A program made the position numbers and the translations under genes. Below, one piece after another: positions 6,257 through 14,090 of a stretch of DNA of 20,837 nucleotides. Each line of letters starts with the position of its first letter. Positions within the stretch are counted from its first letter, which is position 1. The notes under the pieces are model-generated. The model was given only the letters and a program-made list of their open reading frames with translations. It was not told the origin of the DNA and did no database searches. This DNA is from JBKEDC01 sp047974225 (GTDB taxonomy: Bacteria > Bacteroidota > Bacteroidia > Bacteroidales > Prolixibacteraceae), in assembly GCA_047974225.1 (NCBI GenBank), contig JBKECD010000049.1, forward strand, positions 1-20,837, read 5' to 3'.

Positions 6257-7588
6257 TTATTTTTTCGCCTCCATTGATTTGGGCAGGTAATACAATAACA
6301 CACGGTTGCTTGGTTTGAGGTATTTCTTAGCCACCCGCTGAATGTCTTCACGAGTAACGGCGAGCATCTTCGCTTCTTCTTCGTTGATTCGGTTGGCGTT
6401 GCCATAATAGATGTAGCATTCGCCGAGCTTATCTGCCACTGCCGAAGCCTTGCGATAGGCATTCACATGGCTGTTTTCAATTTGGTTGCGCAGTTTGTTG
6501 AACTCTTTTTCAGAAATCAAATTGTCTTGCACCTCTTTGATTTGAGCATCAATGGCAGTATTCAGCGCCTCAGGCTCGATATTGGTGCCTGTCAGTCCGA
6601 TTACAATCATCACCGAGGGGTCTTGATATCCGAAGTTGCCCGAGGATATTTGCATCGCTATTTGGTCTTCATCGACAAGCTTGCGATAGAGGCGCGAACT
6701 GTTGCCCACCGAAAGCAGCTGGTCGAGCATGCTCAAAGCGTAGGTGTCGGGGTGAGCATCTTCAGGCACTCGATAGGCTTGAATGACAGCGGGGATTTGC
6801 ACATCACGATAGACGGTGTCGCAGAGCTGCTTCTGCAAGGGAGGCTCAATTGCGGTGGGGCGATGCATGTGTTTAGTGCCTCGGGGGATGCTGGTGAAGT
6901 ATTTTTCCACCATCGTTTTGGTATTTTCTTCGTTGATATCGCCTGCGATAATCAAGCAGGCATTGTTGGGCACATAATACGTTTCGTAGAAATTGATGAA
7001 ATCAGAATCTTGGGCTTCCATGAGTTTATCGACATCGCCAATAGTGGGCCAACTGTATGGGTGAATCTTAAAAGCCTTTTGCATGACTAGCATCGACCAG
7101 TCGCCATAGGGCTGACTGTCGTAGCGTTGTTTTTTTTCTTCTGCCACCACTCGTTTTTGGGTGGCTATTCCGACTGAATCGACCTTGGCATGCAACATTC
7201 GCTCGGCTTCCATCCACAGTGCAAGCTCTAGTTGGTTGGAGGGCACTGTTTCGTGGTAATACGTTTTATCGACCATGGTGTAGGCATTGAGCGTTCCGCC
7301 GGCATTTTCCACCATCTTCATATATTCGCCACGACCGATGTGCTCGGTGCCTTCAAACATGAGGTGCTCAAAAAAGTGAGCAAAGCCCGTCAGCTCGGGG
7401 TCTTCATTTTTTGAACCTACATTATAGTGTACTCCCACCGTTACATTGGGCGAGGAGTGGTCGGGATACAAAATCACATGCAGCCCATTGTCGAGGTCGA
7501 ACTCTGAAAATTCGATTCTCTGTGCTTGCGCCACCTGCATCGAAGCGAAGACGACGGCGAGCAGTGCAAAAAATTGAAATCTATTCAT
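6257..7588 (-). CDS. Catalytic zinc M16 peptidase subunit (pitrilysin family)
   Basis: 443 residues from the ATG at 7588. I prefer it to an in-frame ATG at 7690 because it gives a clean signal peptide (MNRFQFFALLAVVFASMQVA, then QAQ) and because the promoter box at 7688-7695 overlaps the longer start. Zinc motif HFFEH lies at 71-75 within GFAHFFEHLMFEGT. The third ligand is a Glu in RVVAEE (150 or 151), at the usual spacing of about 75 residues. The second half has RKLVDEDQIAMQISS where the partner has an intact R/Y motif, so the tyrosine is replaced. Together the two genes supply one complete zinc site and one complete R/Y site, as in M16B heterodimers. The long spacer to the sigma gene upstream contains a promoter and GATATC-type repeats. 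Confidence 0.93.
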   Translation of the reverse strand: MNRFQFFALLAVVFASMQVAQAQRIEFSEFDLDNGLHVILYPDHSSPNVTVGVHYNVGSKNEDPELTGFAHFFEHLMFEGTEHIGRGEYMKMVENAGGTLNAYTMVDKTYYHETVPSNQLELALWMEAERMLHAKVDSVGIATQKRVVAEEKKQRYDSQPYGDWSMLVMQKAFKIHPYSWPTIGDVDKLMEAQDSDFINFYETYYVPNNACLIIAGDINEENTKTMVEKYFTSIPRGTKHMHRPTAIEPPLQKQLCDTVYRDVQIPAVIQAYRVPEDAHPDTYALSMLDQLLSVGNSSRLYRKLVDEDQIAMQISSGNFGYQDPSVMIVIGLTGTNIEPEALNTAIDAQIKEVQDNLISEKEFNKLRNQIENSHVNAYRKASAVADKLGECYIYYGNANRINEEEAKMLAVTREDIQRVAKKYLKPSNRVLLYYLPKSMEAKK

Positions 7589-7597
7589 TTTGTTGAA

Positions 7598-7642
7598 ATT
7601 AGGATATCGGATATTCGGATATCGGATAACAGATATCGGATT
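7598..7642. repeat. Degenerate GGATATCGGATAT-type repeats in the M16 leader
   Basis: Several overlapping copies of a roughly ten-base unit (ATATCGGAT, with ATATTCGGAT and AACAGATATCGGAT variants), rich in the palindrome GATATC. The run lies in the predicted 5' untranslated leader of the M16 gene. A related run, CGGATATCAGATGTCAGATATCCG, sits at 10007-10030 in the leader of another gene on the opposite strand. Confidence 0.7.
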
Positions 7643-7687
7643 TGTTAATTCTTCGGTGAGCAAAAAAACTTCTGCTGTTTCGGATTC

Positions 7688-7695
7688 CAAAAGTA
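7688..7695 (-). promoter_or_regulatory. -7 promoter box for the M16 gene pair
   Basis: On the minus strand this reads TACTTTTG, an exact TAnnTTTG. A start near 7682 gives a leader of about 93 bases to the ATG at 7588. I see no good -33 TTTG. It allows the M16 pair to be transcribed separately from the sigma-factor operon. Confidence 0.5.
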
Positions 7696-7737
7696 GCTAT
7701 TTATTTGGAAATATAGGAGTATTCACACTCTCGACAT

Positions 7738-8334
7738 CTATATTTTCAGCAATGCCATCAACACAAATAGCGGCATGTCTGATTTCAGTTCTTCGCGGAG
7801 CAGTTTGATTGCTTTGCCGATATGCCCTTCGACGGTTCTAATTGAAATGCCCTCCGCTTCGGCAATCTCCGCGGGCTTCAGCCCCTCAAGGCGATTTAGG
7901 ATGAAGATTTGGCGGCACTTGGGGGGAAGTTTCTGAATGGCATTGTCGATGCGTGTGCGCAATTCGTTTTCAGAAAGATGCTCGTCGGAGTCGTCGGTTG
8001 CCCAATCTTGTGTGAGCAGGTCTTTAGCCGAGTCTTTCACCTTTTCATGGCGGAAATAGTCATAGCATCGGTTTTTTATCGAAGTAAATAAGTAGTGTTT
8101 TAGCGAACCGTTAATCCTTGTCGTATTCCGCTTAATCCACAGCCTGACAAAGAAATCTTGCACCAAATCTTCTGCCATATCATTATCGACTCCTTTTCCG
8201 ACAGCATAGCTCACCAAGCCAGAGTAATAATGCAAGAACACATAATCGAATATTTTGGTATTTCCCTCGGAAATCCCCTCGATAAGTATTTTATCTTCTG
8301 CCGATGATGTCATATTTTGTTCGCTAATCCGCAT
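7738..8334 (-). CDS. ECF-type RNA polymerase sigma-70 factor (Bacteroidota type)
   Basis: 198 residues. Region 2 runs from about 28 to 97, with the GVDNDMAEDLVQDFFVRLW core (about 53-71) and SLKHYLFTSIKNRCYDYFRH, which contacts the -10 region. Region 4 (about 131-183) has LPPKCRQIFILNRLEGLKPA and IAEAEGISIRTVEGHIGKA, a helix-turn-helix for -35 recognition. The hydrophobic end (DMPLFVLMALLKI) is typical of the 'Bacteroides expansion' ECF family. Those sigma factors usually sit beside a FecR anti-sigma and a SusC-type receptor. Here neither is adjacent: upstream are a patatin lipase (14-bp gap) and pepE, downstream the M16 pair. A later start at 8313 is possible. The regulon is unknown. Confidence 0.92.
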   Translation of the reverse strand: MRISEQNMTSSAEDKILIEGISEGNTKIFDYVFLHYYSGLVSYAVGKGVDNDMAEDLVQDFFVRLWIKRNTTRINGSLKHYLFTSIKNRCYDYFRHEKVKDSAKDLLTQDWATDDSDEHLSENELRTRIDNAIQKLPPKCRQIFILNRLEGLKPAEIAEAEGISIRTVEGHIGKAIKLLREELKSDMPLFVLMALLKI

Positions 8335-8348
8335 CGTTTTTTTTCGCG

Positions 8349-9215
8349 CTAAAATATTTCTTTTGCCTTTTGATATCCCAGCTCAATCATCTCTCCGGCA
8401 CGGTCAAACTCTAGTGTGCCGCAAGCATTGCGGGCAATCATGATTTCGACATCGGGCGGATAGGCAGCGATTTTCAATCGCCCAATGGTGCTTTGCATGG
8501 TGTCAAACGCTTTATCTGCCACTTCATACAGACCGTAATTTTTCAATCCCGCTTCGCTGTCTTTCTTGTCGAAGCTTTGAATGAATTTTTGGATTTCTCG
8601 TTGCCATCGACCGCCATTGGGCGTCGTTAAATCTTCCATTTCCTTTTTCACCTGCTCTTTGATTGGCGCTCCGCCGAGATTAACCGCAACGGTGAGGTCG
8701 GTTTGGTCGTTGCTGGTCGGCGCAATTGGCACGGGGTTGAGCACTCCGCCATCAATAAGAATGGTGTCCTTATATTTCACTGGCGTGAAAAATAGGGGCA
8801 GTGAAATTGAAGCTCGAATAGCTTCAAAGAGCGAGCCTGTGGTCATCCACACTTCTTTTTCATTGATGATGTCGGCAGCCACTGCTGTAAATGGAATTGG
8901 GAGGTCTTCGATTTGCGCATCTTCGAGAAAGTCAATCAAGGTGTTGATGATTTTCTCGCCTTTAAACAAGCCGCCGCTTCCCCATGAGAAGTCGAGCAAG
9001 CTCGCCATGTCGAGCTTTGTAATCGAGCGCATCCACTCTTCGAGCTGGTCGAGCTTGCCCGCTGCATGCACGCCCCCAATCAGCGAGCCAATGGAGCAGC
9101 CTGCGATGGATTTGATTTCGTAGTTGTTTTCCTCCAGCCAACGAATGACACCAATGTGGCTCAGCCCTCGTGCTCCGCCACTGCCGAGCACGAGGGAAAC
9201 TGTTTTCTTTTGCAT
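8349..9215 (-). CDS. Patatin-like phospholipase (RssA/YlbK type)
   Basis: 288 residues, single patatin domain. The oxyanion loop GSGGARGLSHIG (11-22), nucleophile elbow GCSIGS with Ser41 (39-44) and catalytic Asp155 in DGG (155-157) are all present, so the Ser-Asp dyad is intact. No signal peptide, so it is probably cytosolic. The family hydrolyses acyl esters of phospholipids or related lipids; the substrate is not readable here. The start lies 7 bp after the pepE stop and the end 14 bp before the sigma-factor start, so the three genes look like one transcript. Confidence 0.93.
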   Translation of the reverse strand: MQKKTVSLVLGSGGARGLSHIGVIRWLEENNYEIKSIAGCSIGSLIGGVHAAGKLDQLEEWMRSITKLDMASLLDFSWGSGGLFKGEKIINTLIDFLEDAQIEDLPIPFTAVAADIINEKEVWMTTGSLFEAIRASISLPLFFTPVKYKDTILIDGGVLNPVPIAPTSNDQTDLTVAVNLGGAPIKEQVKKEMEDLTTPNGGRWQREIQKFIQSFDKKDSEAGLKNYGLYEVADKAFDTMQSTIGRLKIAAYPPDVEIMIARNACGTLEFDRAGEMIELGYQKAKEIF

Positions 9216-9222
9216 GCTAATG

Positions 9223-9927
9223 CTATTTCATCAAGAAATTAAAATCATCACCCGCTTTAAGCTCATAGGGCTCATCGCCTTTCCTGAAAATGCGTGCGGT
9301 GCGGTCGCCCACTAAATCAAGCTTGCCATTTTCATACTTTAATAAGGTAACCTCACGCAATCCCACCACATAGAGGTCGGGATTGATAGCGATAAACTCA
9401 TTGATGCGTTGCTCGCGAGTTTCGCCTGCATGTCCATCAGGATTGGCATCCATATAGTGCGGATTGATTTGGAAAGGAACTAGATTGATGGTGTCAAATC
9501 CTTTGGGGTCGATAATCGGCATGTCGTTGGTGGTGCGCAGTGTTGGGCAAGCCACATTCGAGCCAGCACTCCATCCGATGTAGGGAGTTCCTGCTTTCAC
9601 TTTTTCAGCAATCGCAGACATCAAATCAAAGTCGTGCATCATGCGCACCAATTGCCAAGTGTTTCCTCCGCCCACCATTATAGCGTCGGCATTGGCAATT
9701 GCCTGTTTCATGTCTTCGCACCGATGCACGCCGATGAGTTGATGTTTTTCGCCAAGGGCATTGTACACTTTCGACACGTATTCGTCGAAGCTGAATGTAA
9801 CAGCGGCAAAAGGAATGAAGAGAACTTTTAGGGGTTTGTCGCCTAAAAAGTTGTTGATGTGTGGTGCTGCAAAACCTAAATAGGCTTCGCCAGCCACGCT
9901 TGAATTACTACTTAATAATAGTCTCAT
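9223..9927 (-). CDS. pepE: Dipeptidase E (alpha-aspartyl dipeptidase, peptidase family S51)
   Basis: 234 residues, collinear end to end with enterobacterial PepE, which is about the same length. Shared blocks include MRLLLSSNSSVAGEAYLGFA, VLFIPFAAVT, VGGGNTWQL, YIGWSAGSNVACPTLRTTND, MPIIDPKGFD, INPHYMDANPDGHAGETREQ and the GLREV strand. The catalytic residues of Salmonella PepE (Ser120, Asp135, His157) fall at the same numbers here. The enzyme removes N-terminal Asp from Asp-X dipeptides in the cytosol. It is the first gene of a probable pepE-patatin-sigma operon and is divergent from the gene at 10046, with 118 bp between the start codons. Confidence 0.97.
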   Translation of the reverse strand: MRLLLSSNSSVAGEAYLGFAAPHINNFLGDKPLKVLFIPFAAVTFSFDEYVSKVYNALGEKHQLIGVHRCEDMKQAIANADAIMVGGGNTWQLVRMMHDFDLMSAIAEKVKAGTPYIGWSAGSNVACPTLRTTNDMPIIDPKGFDTINLVPFQINPHYMDANPDGHAGETREQRINEFIAINPDLYVVGLREVTLLKYENGKLDLVGDRTARIFRKGDEPYELKAGDDFNFLMK

Positions 9928-9954
9928 AAATTGAAAGTTTTATTTGATTGACCG

Positions 9955-9962
9955 CTAAAATA
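9955..9962 (-). promoter_or_regulatory. Candidate -7 box for pepE
   Basis: The minus strand reads TATTTTAG, one mismatch from TAnnTTTG, 27 bases upstream of the pepE ATG. No clear -33 element. It lies 32 bp from the opposing box at 9995-10002, so the two promoters would be divergent and close. Confidence 0.35.
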
Positions 9963-9994
9963 CAGCTTTTATTTTATAAGTCCATGGAAAATGG

Positions 9995-10002
9995 TATTTT
10001 TG
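9995..10002 (+). promoter_or_regulatory. -7 promoter box for the carboxypeptidase-regulatory-domain gene
   Basis: TATTTTTG, an exact TAnnTTTG, 43 bases upstream of ATG 10046. The -33 position is only T-rich (TTTTA, about 9972-9976). Transcription would begin at or just before the hairpin at 10006-10031. Confidence 0.55.
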
Positions 10003-10005
10003 ATG

Positions 10006-10031
10006 TCGGATATCAGATGTCAGATATCCGA
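10006..10031 (+). repeat. GATATC-type hairpin in the 5' leader
   Basis: TCGGATATC and GATATCCGA form a perfect 9-bp stem around an 8-base loop. It sits directly after the predicted transcription start and 14 bases before the ATG. The same hexamer family fills the M16 leader at 7598-7642. Confidence 0.6.
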
Positions 10032-10045
10032 ATAAAGATTAAAGA

Positions 10046-11206
10046 ATGATGAAACACTCTATCAAAAGTATAGCATTGACATTGCTATTTGCCATTTCGC
10101 TTGTGGCGCAAGCGCAAAAGACTCCTATGCGTGGTCGAATTCTTGAAACTCATTCGGGCGAGCCTGTGCCTTTTGCCAACATAGGTGTGCAAGGCACATT
10201 CTTTGGAGTGGCGACCGATGAGAACGGCTATTTTAGTATTGACGTGCCGGATGATTATCTCAATAAAACACTTGCTGTGTCGGCTATTGGTTATCGTAAT
10301 AAGGCTTTTGAAGTGCGTGAAGTCGCCAATCAAGAATTTGCACGAATTACACTCGACAAAGAAGTCTATGGATTTGACGCTGTGGATGTAACAGGACAAT
10401 CGCTTGTGGCTTTTCGAGTGGTGTCGGATGCAATTAAGCTTATTGCTCAGAATTATTACAAGTCGCCACTGAGCATTGATTTCCACTATCTGGATAAGAC
10501 GCAAGTGGGAGAGAGCAATGCTCGAATACGTGAAGCAATTGTAACGATGACCGACCAGTCGGCTTATAGTACGCCCGAGGTGGAAGATGCTTATCGCAAT
10601 CGGAATTACAATTTTGTACAAGTGAATAAAAACTTTACTCCGTATAGCTTTTATGACGCACACACATGCTATGATGAGTTAATCAGTCTTGATGTCGTGC
10701 GCATGGGCAGTTCGATTTTTAATAGTGGATTAGTGTCGAGTTTCGACCTGAGAGTGGATGCCATGATGCCCTATGAGGGCGACTCGGTGTGGGTGATTTC
10801 CTATAAGAAAGATAAGCCAACGGTGGCGCACACCGGAGATTTCTATGCTTCGAGCATTGCGGGCAAGCTCTACATCTTGAAAAGCAGCAAAGCTTTGGTG
10901 CGCCATGAGGTGAAAATAGAAGCTCCGAAGAATAATCCCACCGATAGGAGCTTGTTTACTGAGCTTAAGGCGCAAAACAGTGTGAGCTATCAAGCGGTGT
11001 GCATCTATCAGCAGTTTAATGGTAAATATCTGATGAGCTATGTGAGTCAAGATAAGCACTTCACCGATGCTGCGGGGCAGCCCGTGGTGCGCTCAGCCAA
11101 AGCCGCAATGATTGATTTGCGAGATGGCGGGCGCATGCTGCCTAGTCGAACTTATTATGAAGACACTGCCTACGACAAAGCGTATTGGGATAAATTTCGG
11201 CAATAA
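10046..11206 (+). CDS. Exported carboxypeptidase-regulatory-like domain protein
   Basis: 386 residues. A signal peptide (MMKHSIKSIALTLLFAISLV, cleaved after AQAQ) is followed by a CarboxypepD_reg-like beta domain (about 27-110): RGRILETHSGEPVPFANIGV, then FGVATDENGYFSIDVP and LAVSAIGYRNK. The remaining 270 or so residues (from VVSDAIKLIAQNYYKSPLSI to TYYEDTAYDKAYWDKF) resemble other Bacteroidota proteins of this architecture but have no function I can name. There is no TonB plug or barrel, so it is not a receptor. Periplasmic or outer-membrane location is likely. ATG 10046 and ATG 10049 are both possible starts. It converges with the WG-repeat gene; their stop codons are 12 bp apart and share a hairpin. 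Confidence 0.8.
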   Translation: MMKHSIKSIALTLLFAISLVAQAQKTPMRGRILETHSGEPVPFANIGVQGTFFGVATDENGYFSIDVPDDYLNKTLAVSAIGYRNKAFEVREVANQEFARITLDKEVYGFDAVDVTGQSLVAFRVVSDAIKLIAQNYYKSPLSIDFHYLDKTQVGESNARIREAIVTMTDQSAYSTPEVEDAYRNRNYNFVQVNKNFTPYSFYDAHTCYDELISLDVVRMGSSIFNSGLVSSFDLRVDAMMPYEGDSVWVISYKKDKPTVAHTGDFYASSIAGKLYILKSSKALVRHEVKIEAPKNNPTDRSLFTELKAQNSVSYQAVCIYQQFNGKYLMSYVSQDKHFTDAAGQPVVRSAKAAMIDLRDGGRMLPSRTYYEDTAYDKAYWDKFRQ

Positions 11207-11230
11207 CGCTGGCTAAAGCTATTGCAGAAA
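11195..11230. terminator. Hairpin spanning both stop codons of a convergent gene pair
   Basis: TTTC-G-GCAATA (11195-11205) pairs with TATTGC-A-GAAA (11220-11230), with one mismatch and an inner GCT/AGC pairing. TAA 11204-11206 and the complementary TAG at 11219-11221 both lie in it. There is no long T tract on either side, so its strength as a terminator is uncertain. Confidence 0.5.
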
Positions 11231-12721
11231 CTTCAGCATCTTTGCCGTTCTTTCCTTGAATTGTTGCGCTTTGACGCGAGTCCCTTTGGGAGTGTTTGAG
11301 CTGACGATTGGGTCGTTGTGCCCTGTTTCGCCTTGCCACACAGTTTCACCCGCCTTATTGATGTAGGCAGAATAGACTTCGTCAATCTCCACCAAAGCGA
11401 GTTCGCCCCAGAAAGCAGCATCGACCACTCGGTCATTGAAAAAGCTGGAGGAGTAGAATTGCGGTTCAATCACCACTTCGCCTTTGTTGTTCACAAAACC
11501 ATATAAGTCATCTGTCGAGTCCGACGGAATGAAGGCGGTGAGCCCCGATGAAGTGATGCCTGTTGATTTAAATCTAGTTTCTGAAATCTCTTCGCCCTTT
11601 CGATTGATGAATTTCCATTCGCCGCCTTGCTCTTTCACCGTAGTTACATCTTCAATAAAGGGATGTGCGTCATCATATTGATTTGCAATGGCAGCCTCCC
11701 CGTTGGTGTTCAGAAATCCCCAACGCCCATTTTTCTCAAAAAGCGAATAACCATTATAGAAATCCATCGCATAGCCTAAATTCACAGGCACAATGATGCG
11801 CCCATAAGTGTTGGCAAAGCCATATTTAGGCGTTGAATATTCCAATTCAGCATCATATTCATAGTGCTCGATGCGACAGAGCATTTCGCAAAATTCGTTA
11901 ATCTCCGACCACGAGCCGTTGCCATTCCATTGTGAGTTATAGTAGTTGCGAATTGTGTCGGTTACTTGGAAATGTTCATTGACAATAATGAATATACTGT
12001 CATTGAAATTTTGAGTAACCGCATAGCCTGTTTTGAAGTTAGTGCCTGATTTATAGGTTTTTTCTTTGCCATCCACCCGAACAATCTTGCCGTTGAAATC
12101 ATGGTAGCGATATTCTTGGAAGCTGTCGCCCGTATAAATCATTTGACTTTTGCTATACCGCCCCATTGCCATGTATTTCGCCTCGATGATTTCATTGCCG
12201 CTGGTGTCGATTGCTCCATAGCGATAGGCATACCATGTCTGGATTTCATAGTATGGCTCGATAATCACATCGCCATAGTCATAGTCTGTGAGCACTTCGT
12301 TGTCATAATTGAAGTATTGATAGTGAAGCTCATCATTGTCGGCATAATAAATCCCGTAATACGGCGTTTTGTCATAGATTCCCTCAATCGAAATATGTCC
12401 AACCACCGAGTCGCGATCCACATGCACCGTGCTAAGTGCTCGGTTGTAGCTCACCTGCGCTCGGTTGTTATAGAAGAAAGAAGTGCTCAAGAATGTGTAG
12501 TCTGTTGTCAGGACAATATCCCCCTTCTGATTAATATAGGAAAGCTTTCCGTCGGTGTCATTTATCGGATATAGGTCGGTTTGCAGACCTGTTTCATGGA
12601 TATAGTAGTTTGAGATATCGTCCTCATCCTCATCGCCTTTGCCATTGCCATTTTTGTCGTTTTGACAAGCGATACTCATCATCGCAAGCATCAAAGTGCT
12701 AAAGTAAATAATTTGTTTCAA
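11219..12721 (-). CDS. WG-repeat lipoprotein
   Basis: 500 residues if translation starts at the TTG on 12719-12721. That start gives a compact lipoprotein signal peptide (MKQIIYFSTLMLAMMSIAC) with lipobox SIAC. The open frame extends to an ATG at 12787 with another at 12757, but a promoter -7 box (12745-12752) lies inside the extension, so those starts would fall upstream of the message. After an Asp/Gly/Asn-rich linker (NDKNGNGKGDEDEDD) come WG-type repeats, for example YAYRYGAIDTSGNEIIEAKY, YGFANTYGRIIVP, NGRWGFLNTNGEAAIANQYD, EWKFINRKGEEISE and YGFVNNKGEVVIEPQF. WG repeats form beta structures of unclear function. The protein is probably anchored in the outer membrane. The porin gene ends 74 bp upstream. 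Confidence 0.85.
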   Translation of the reverse strand: MKQIIYFSTLMLAMMSIACQNDKNGNGKGDEDEDDISNYYIHETGLQTDLYPINDTDGKLSYINQKGDIVLTTDYTFLSTSFFYNNRAQVSYNRALSTVHVDRDSVVGHISIEGIYDKTPYYGIYYADNDELHYQYFNYDNEVLTDYDYGDVIIEPYYEIQTWYAYRYGAIDTSGNEIIEAKYMAMGRYSKSQMIYTGDSFQEYRYHDFNGKIVRVDGKEKTYKSGTNFKTGYAVTQNFNDSIFIIVNEHFQVTDTIRNYYNSQWNGNGSWSEINEFCEMLCRIEHYEYDAELEYSTPKYGFANTYGRIIVPVNLGYAMDFYNGYSLFEKNGRWGFLNTNGEAAIANQYDDAHPFIEDVTTVKEQGGEWKFINRKGEEISETRFKSTGITSSGLTAFIPSDSTDDLYGFVNNKGEVVIEPQFYSSSFFNDRVVDAAFWGELALVEIDEVYSAYINKAGETVWQGETGHNDPIVSSNTPKGTRVKAQQFKERTAKMLKFLQ

Positions 12722-12744
12722 GGCTATTTGTTTTAAATTCGTTG

Positions 12745-12752
12745 CAAATGTA
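12745..12752 (-). promoter_or_regulatory. -7 promoter box of the WG-repeat lipoprotein gene
   Basis: The minus strand reads TACATTTG followed by CA, a good Bacteroidota -7 box. Transcription would begin near 12740, leaving about 18 bases before the TTG start at 12721. No clear -33 TTTG. This box decides the start chosen for the gene. Confidence 0.55.
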
Positions 12753-12795
12753 AGCATAGAAATATATACGGTGCTTATTTTGTTCATTTAAAACG

Positions 12796-14010
12796 CTAAA
12801 ACTGAAGCACGAAATGCAGGCGAGCCAGCGAGCTGTTGATTCCTCCGCCATAGGAAAAGTGCGAAAAGTCGCCTTGAACTTTCAGTTTGTGCTGCACAAT
12901 GTAGCGAGAAATAGCCACTGTGCCACATCGTTTGGCTTCGCCATTATAGACATTGTGCTTGAAATAGGCTTCGGAATAGCGTGCGCTCAGCTCCCAATTT
13001 GAGGGGAAAAGAAATCCACCCTGCACATTATAGGCATTGCCCTCAGGCACAGTGAAGCCAGCTTCCGAACCGTCGCTATTGAAAGCCTCGGGATTATTTG
13101 CTGAGCGACGACCATATTCCGCTAGAAACGACCACCGCTGATAGCGCAGCACCGCATCGAGCAAAATGTTGGTCATGTCGGAATGGTGAAAATCGGCGCC
13201 GTCATCAATCAGCATATATTTGCCCAATTGCCCTTTGGTGCGAATGGCTTCATCATTGAAATTATAGGTGCAGCCGAGCATCAGTTTCACCCTCGGCTCA
13301 AGCCCGAAGGCTGAACCCTTATATTCGCCATCGCCCGCAAATTCCCCAAGGGGGAGCAGCTCTAGGCGAGCGGTGTAGTTATATCCGCCCTCGTTGCCAT
13401 TAGTAACGCCCTCGCCTTCGCCCTGAGTGAAAGCCCAATAATCACGCACCACAAAATTGTTTTTGAGATAGAATGGATGGCTGAGCATCAGCCCCATGTC
13501 GCGGTCGATGTTCATGGCGGAGTTCATGATGGAGCGATCGACAAACTGCATATTGGCGGACGAAATCATGCGCTCGGCATTGCCCGGCAATTTAAATTGC
13601 CCGAACTTTAATTCGCAATTTCGGAAAAAACTCCAACGAATATAGGCATCATAAATCAGCTCGGTGTTGTGTGAATTGTCGGGGTTAATCCCCACCATGT
13701 CTTGCTCAGAAAATCCAAGCTGGAGGAAATAATTCAACTTGGGGGTATAGGCGAAACCGCCCAGCTTGAGCCGAATGCGTCGTGGCGCAAAGGTGGAAGC
13801 TAATTCATGTGAACCATCATTATTATTAATGCTCGTGGCAGCGAGAAACTGCATCATGCCCGACACCTTCACGCTCCATGTGCTGTCTTGGTCGATGAAA
13901 TTGACAATCCCACTCCCCAATGGTTTTTTCACCTTGTCTTGAGCTGACGAAATAGAGCTGCACAGAAGAGCTGCACACAGGCAAACAATACTATATATAT
14001 AATTACGCAT
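12796..14010 (-). CDS. Outer-membrane porin of the OprO/OprP (phosphate-selective porin) type
   Basis: 404 residues from the ATG at 14010, which opens a clear signal peptide (MRNYIYSIVCLCAALLCSSI, cleaved after SSAQ). An upstream in-frame ATG at 14094 is rejected because the -7 box at 14032-14039 lies between them. The mature part looks like a beta barrel: alternating aromatic strands such as APRRIRLKLGGFAYTPKLNY, LIYDAYIRWSFFRNCELKFG, QFKLPGNAERM and RWSFLAEYGRRS, and a terminal strand ending in phenylalanine (ARLHFVLQF). The QFKLP block and overall order fit the Porin_O_P family, which passes phosphate or other anions. Selectivity here is not readable; no phosphate genes are adjacent. Confidence 0.85.
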   Translation of the reverse strand: MRNYIYSIVCLCAALLCSSISSAQDKVKKPLGSGIVNFIDQDSTWSVKVSGMMQFLAATSINNNDGSHELASTFAPRRIRLKLGGFAYTPKLNYFLQLGFSEQDMVGINPDNSHNTELIYDAYIRWSFFRNCELKFGQFKLPGNAERMISSANMQFVDRSIMNSAMNIDRDMGLMLSHPFYLKNNFVVRDYWAFTQGEGEGVTNGNEGGYNYTARLELLPLGEFAGDGEYKGSAFGLEPRVKLMLGCTYNFNDEAIRTKGQLGKYMLIDDGADFHHSDMTNILLDAVLRYQRWSFLAEYGRRSANNPEAFNSDGSEAGFTVPEGNAYNVQGGFLFPSNWELSARYSEAYFKHNVYNGEAKRCGTVAISRYIVQHKLKVQGDFSHFSYGGGINSSLARLHFVLQF

Positions 14011-14031
14011 GGGCTGAAAATTTAGAATGCT

Positions 14032-14039
14032 CAAAGGTA
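14032..14039 (-). promoter_or_regulatory. -7 promoter box of the porin gene
   Basis: The minus strand reads TACCTTTG, an exact TAnnTTTG, 21 bases upstream of the ATG at 14010. The array begins 51 bp further upstream, close enough for a protein bound there to affect the promoter. Confidence 0.6.
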
Positions 14040-14090
14040 GTGTTTTCCAACGAAAAAACCGAGAGCGAAAAGAGGGAAGTGTATTGTTTG

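Noticed and set aside
6467..7090. 207-codon plus-strand ORF opposite the M16 gene
   Set aside because: Complete overlap with the HFFEH-bearing M16 gene and no family resemblance.
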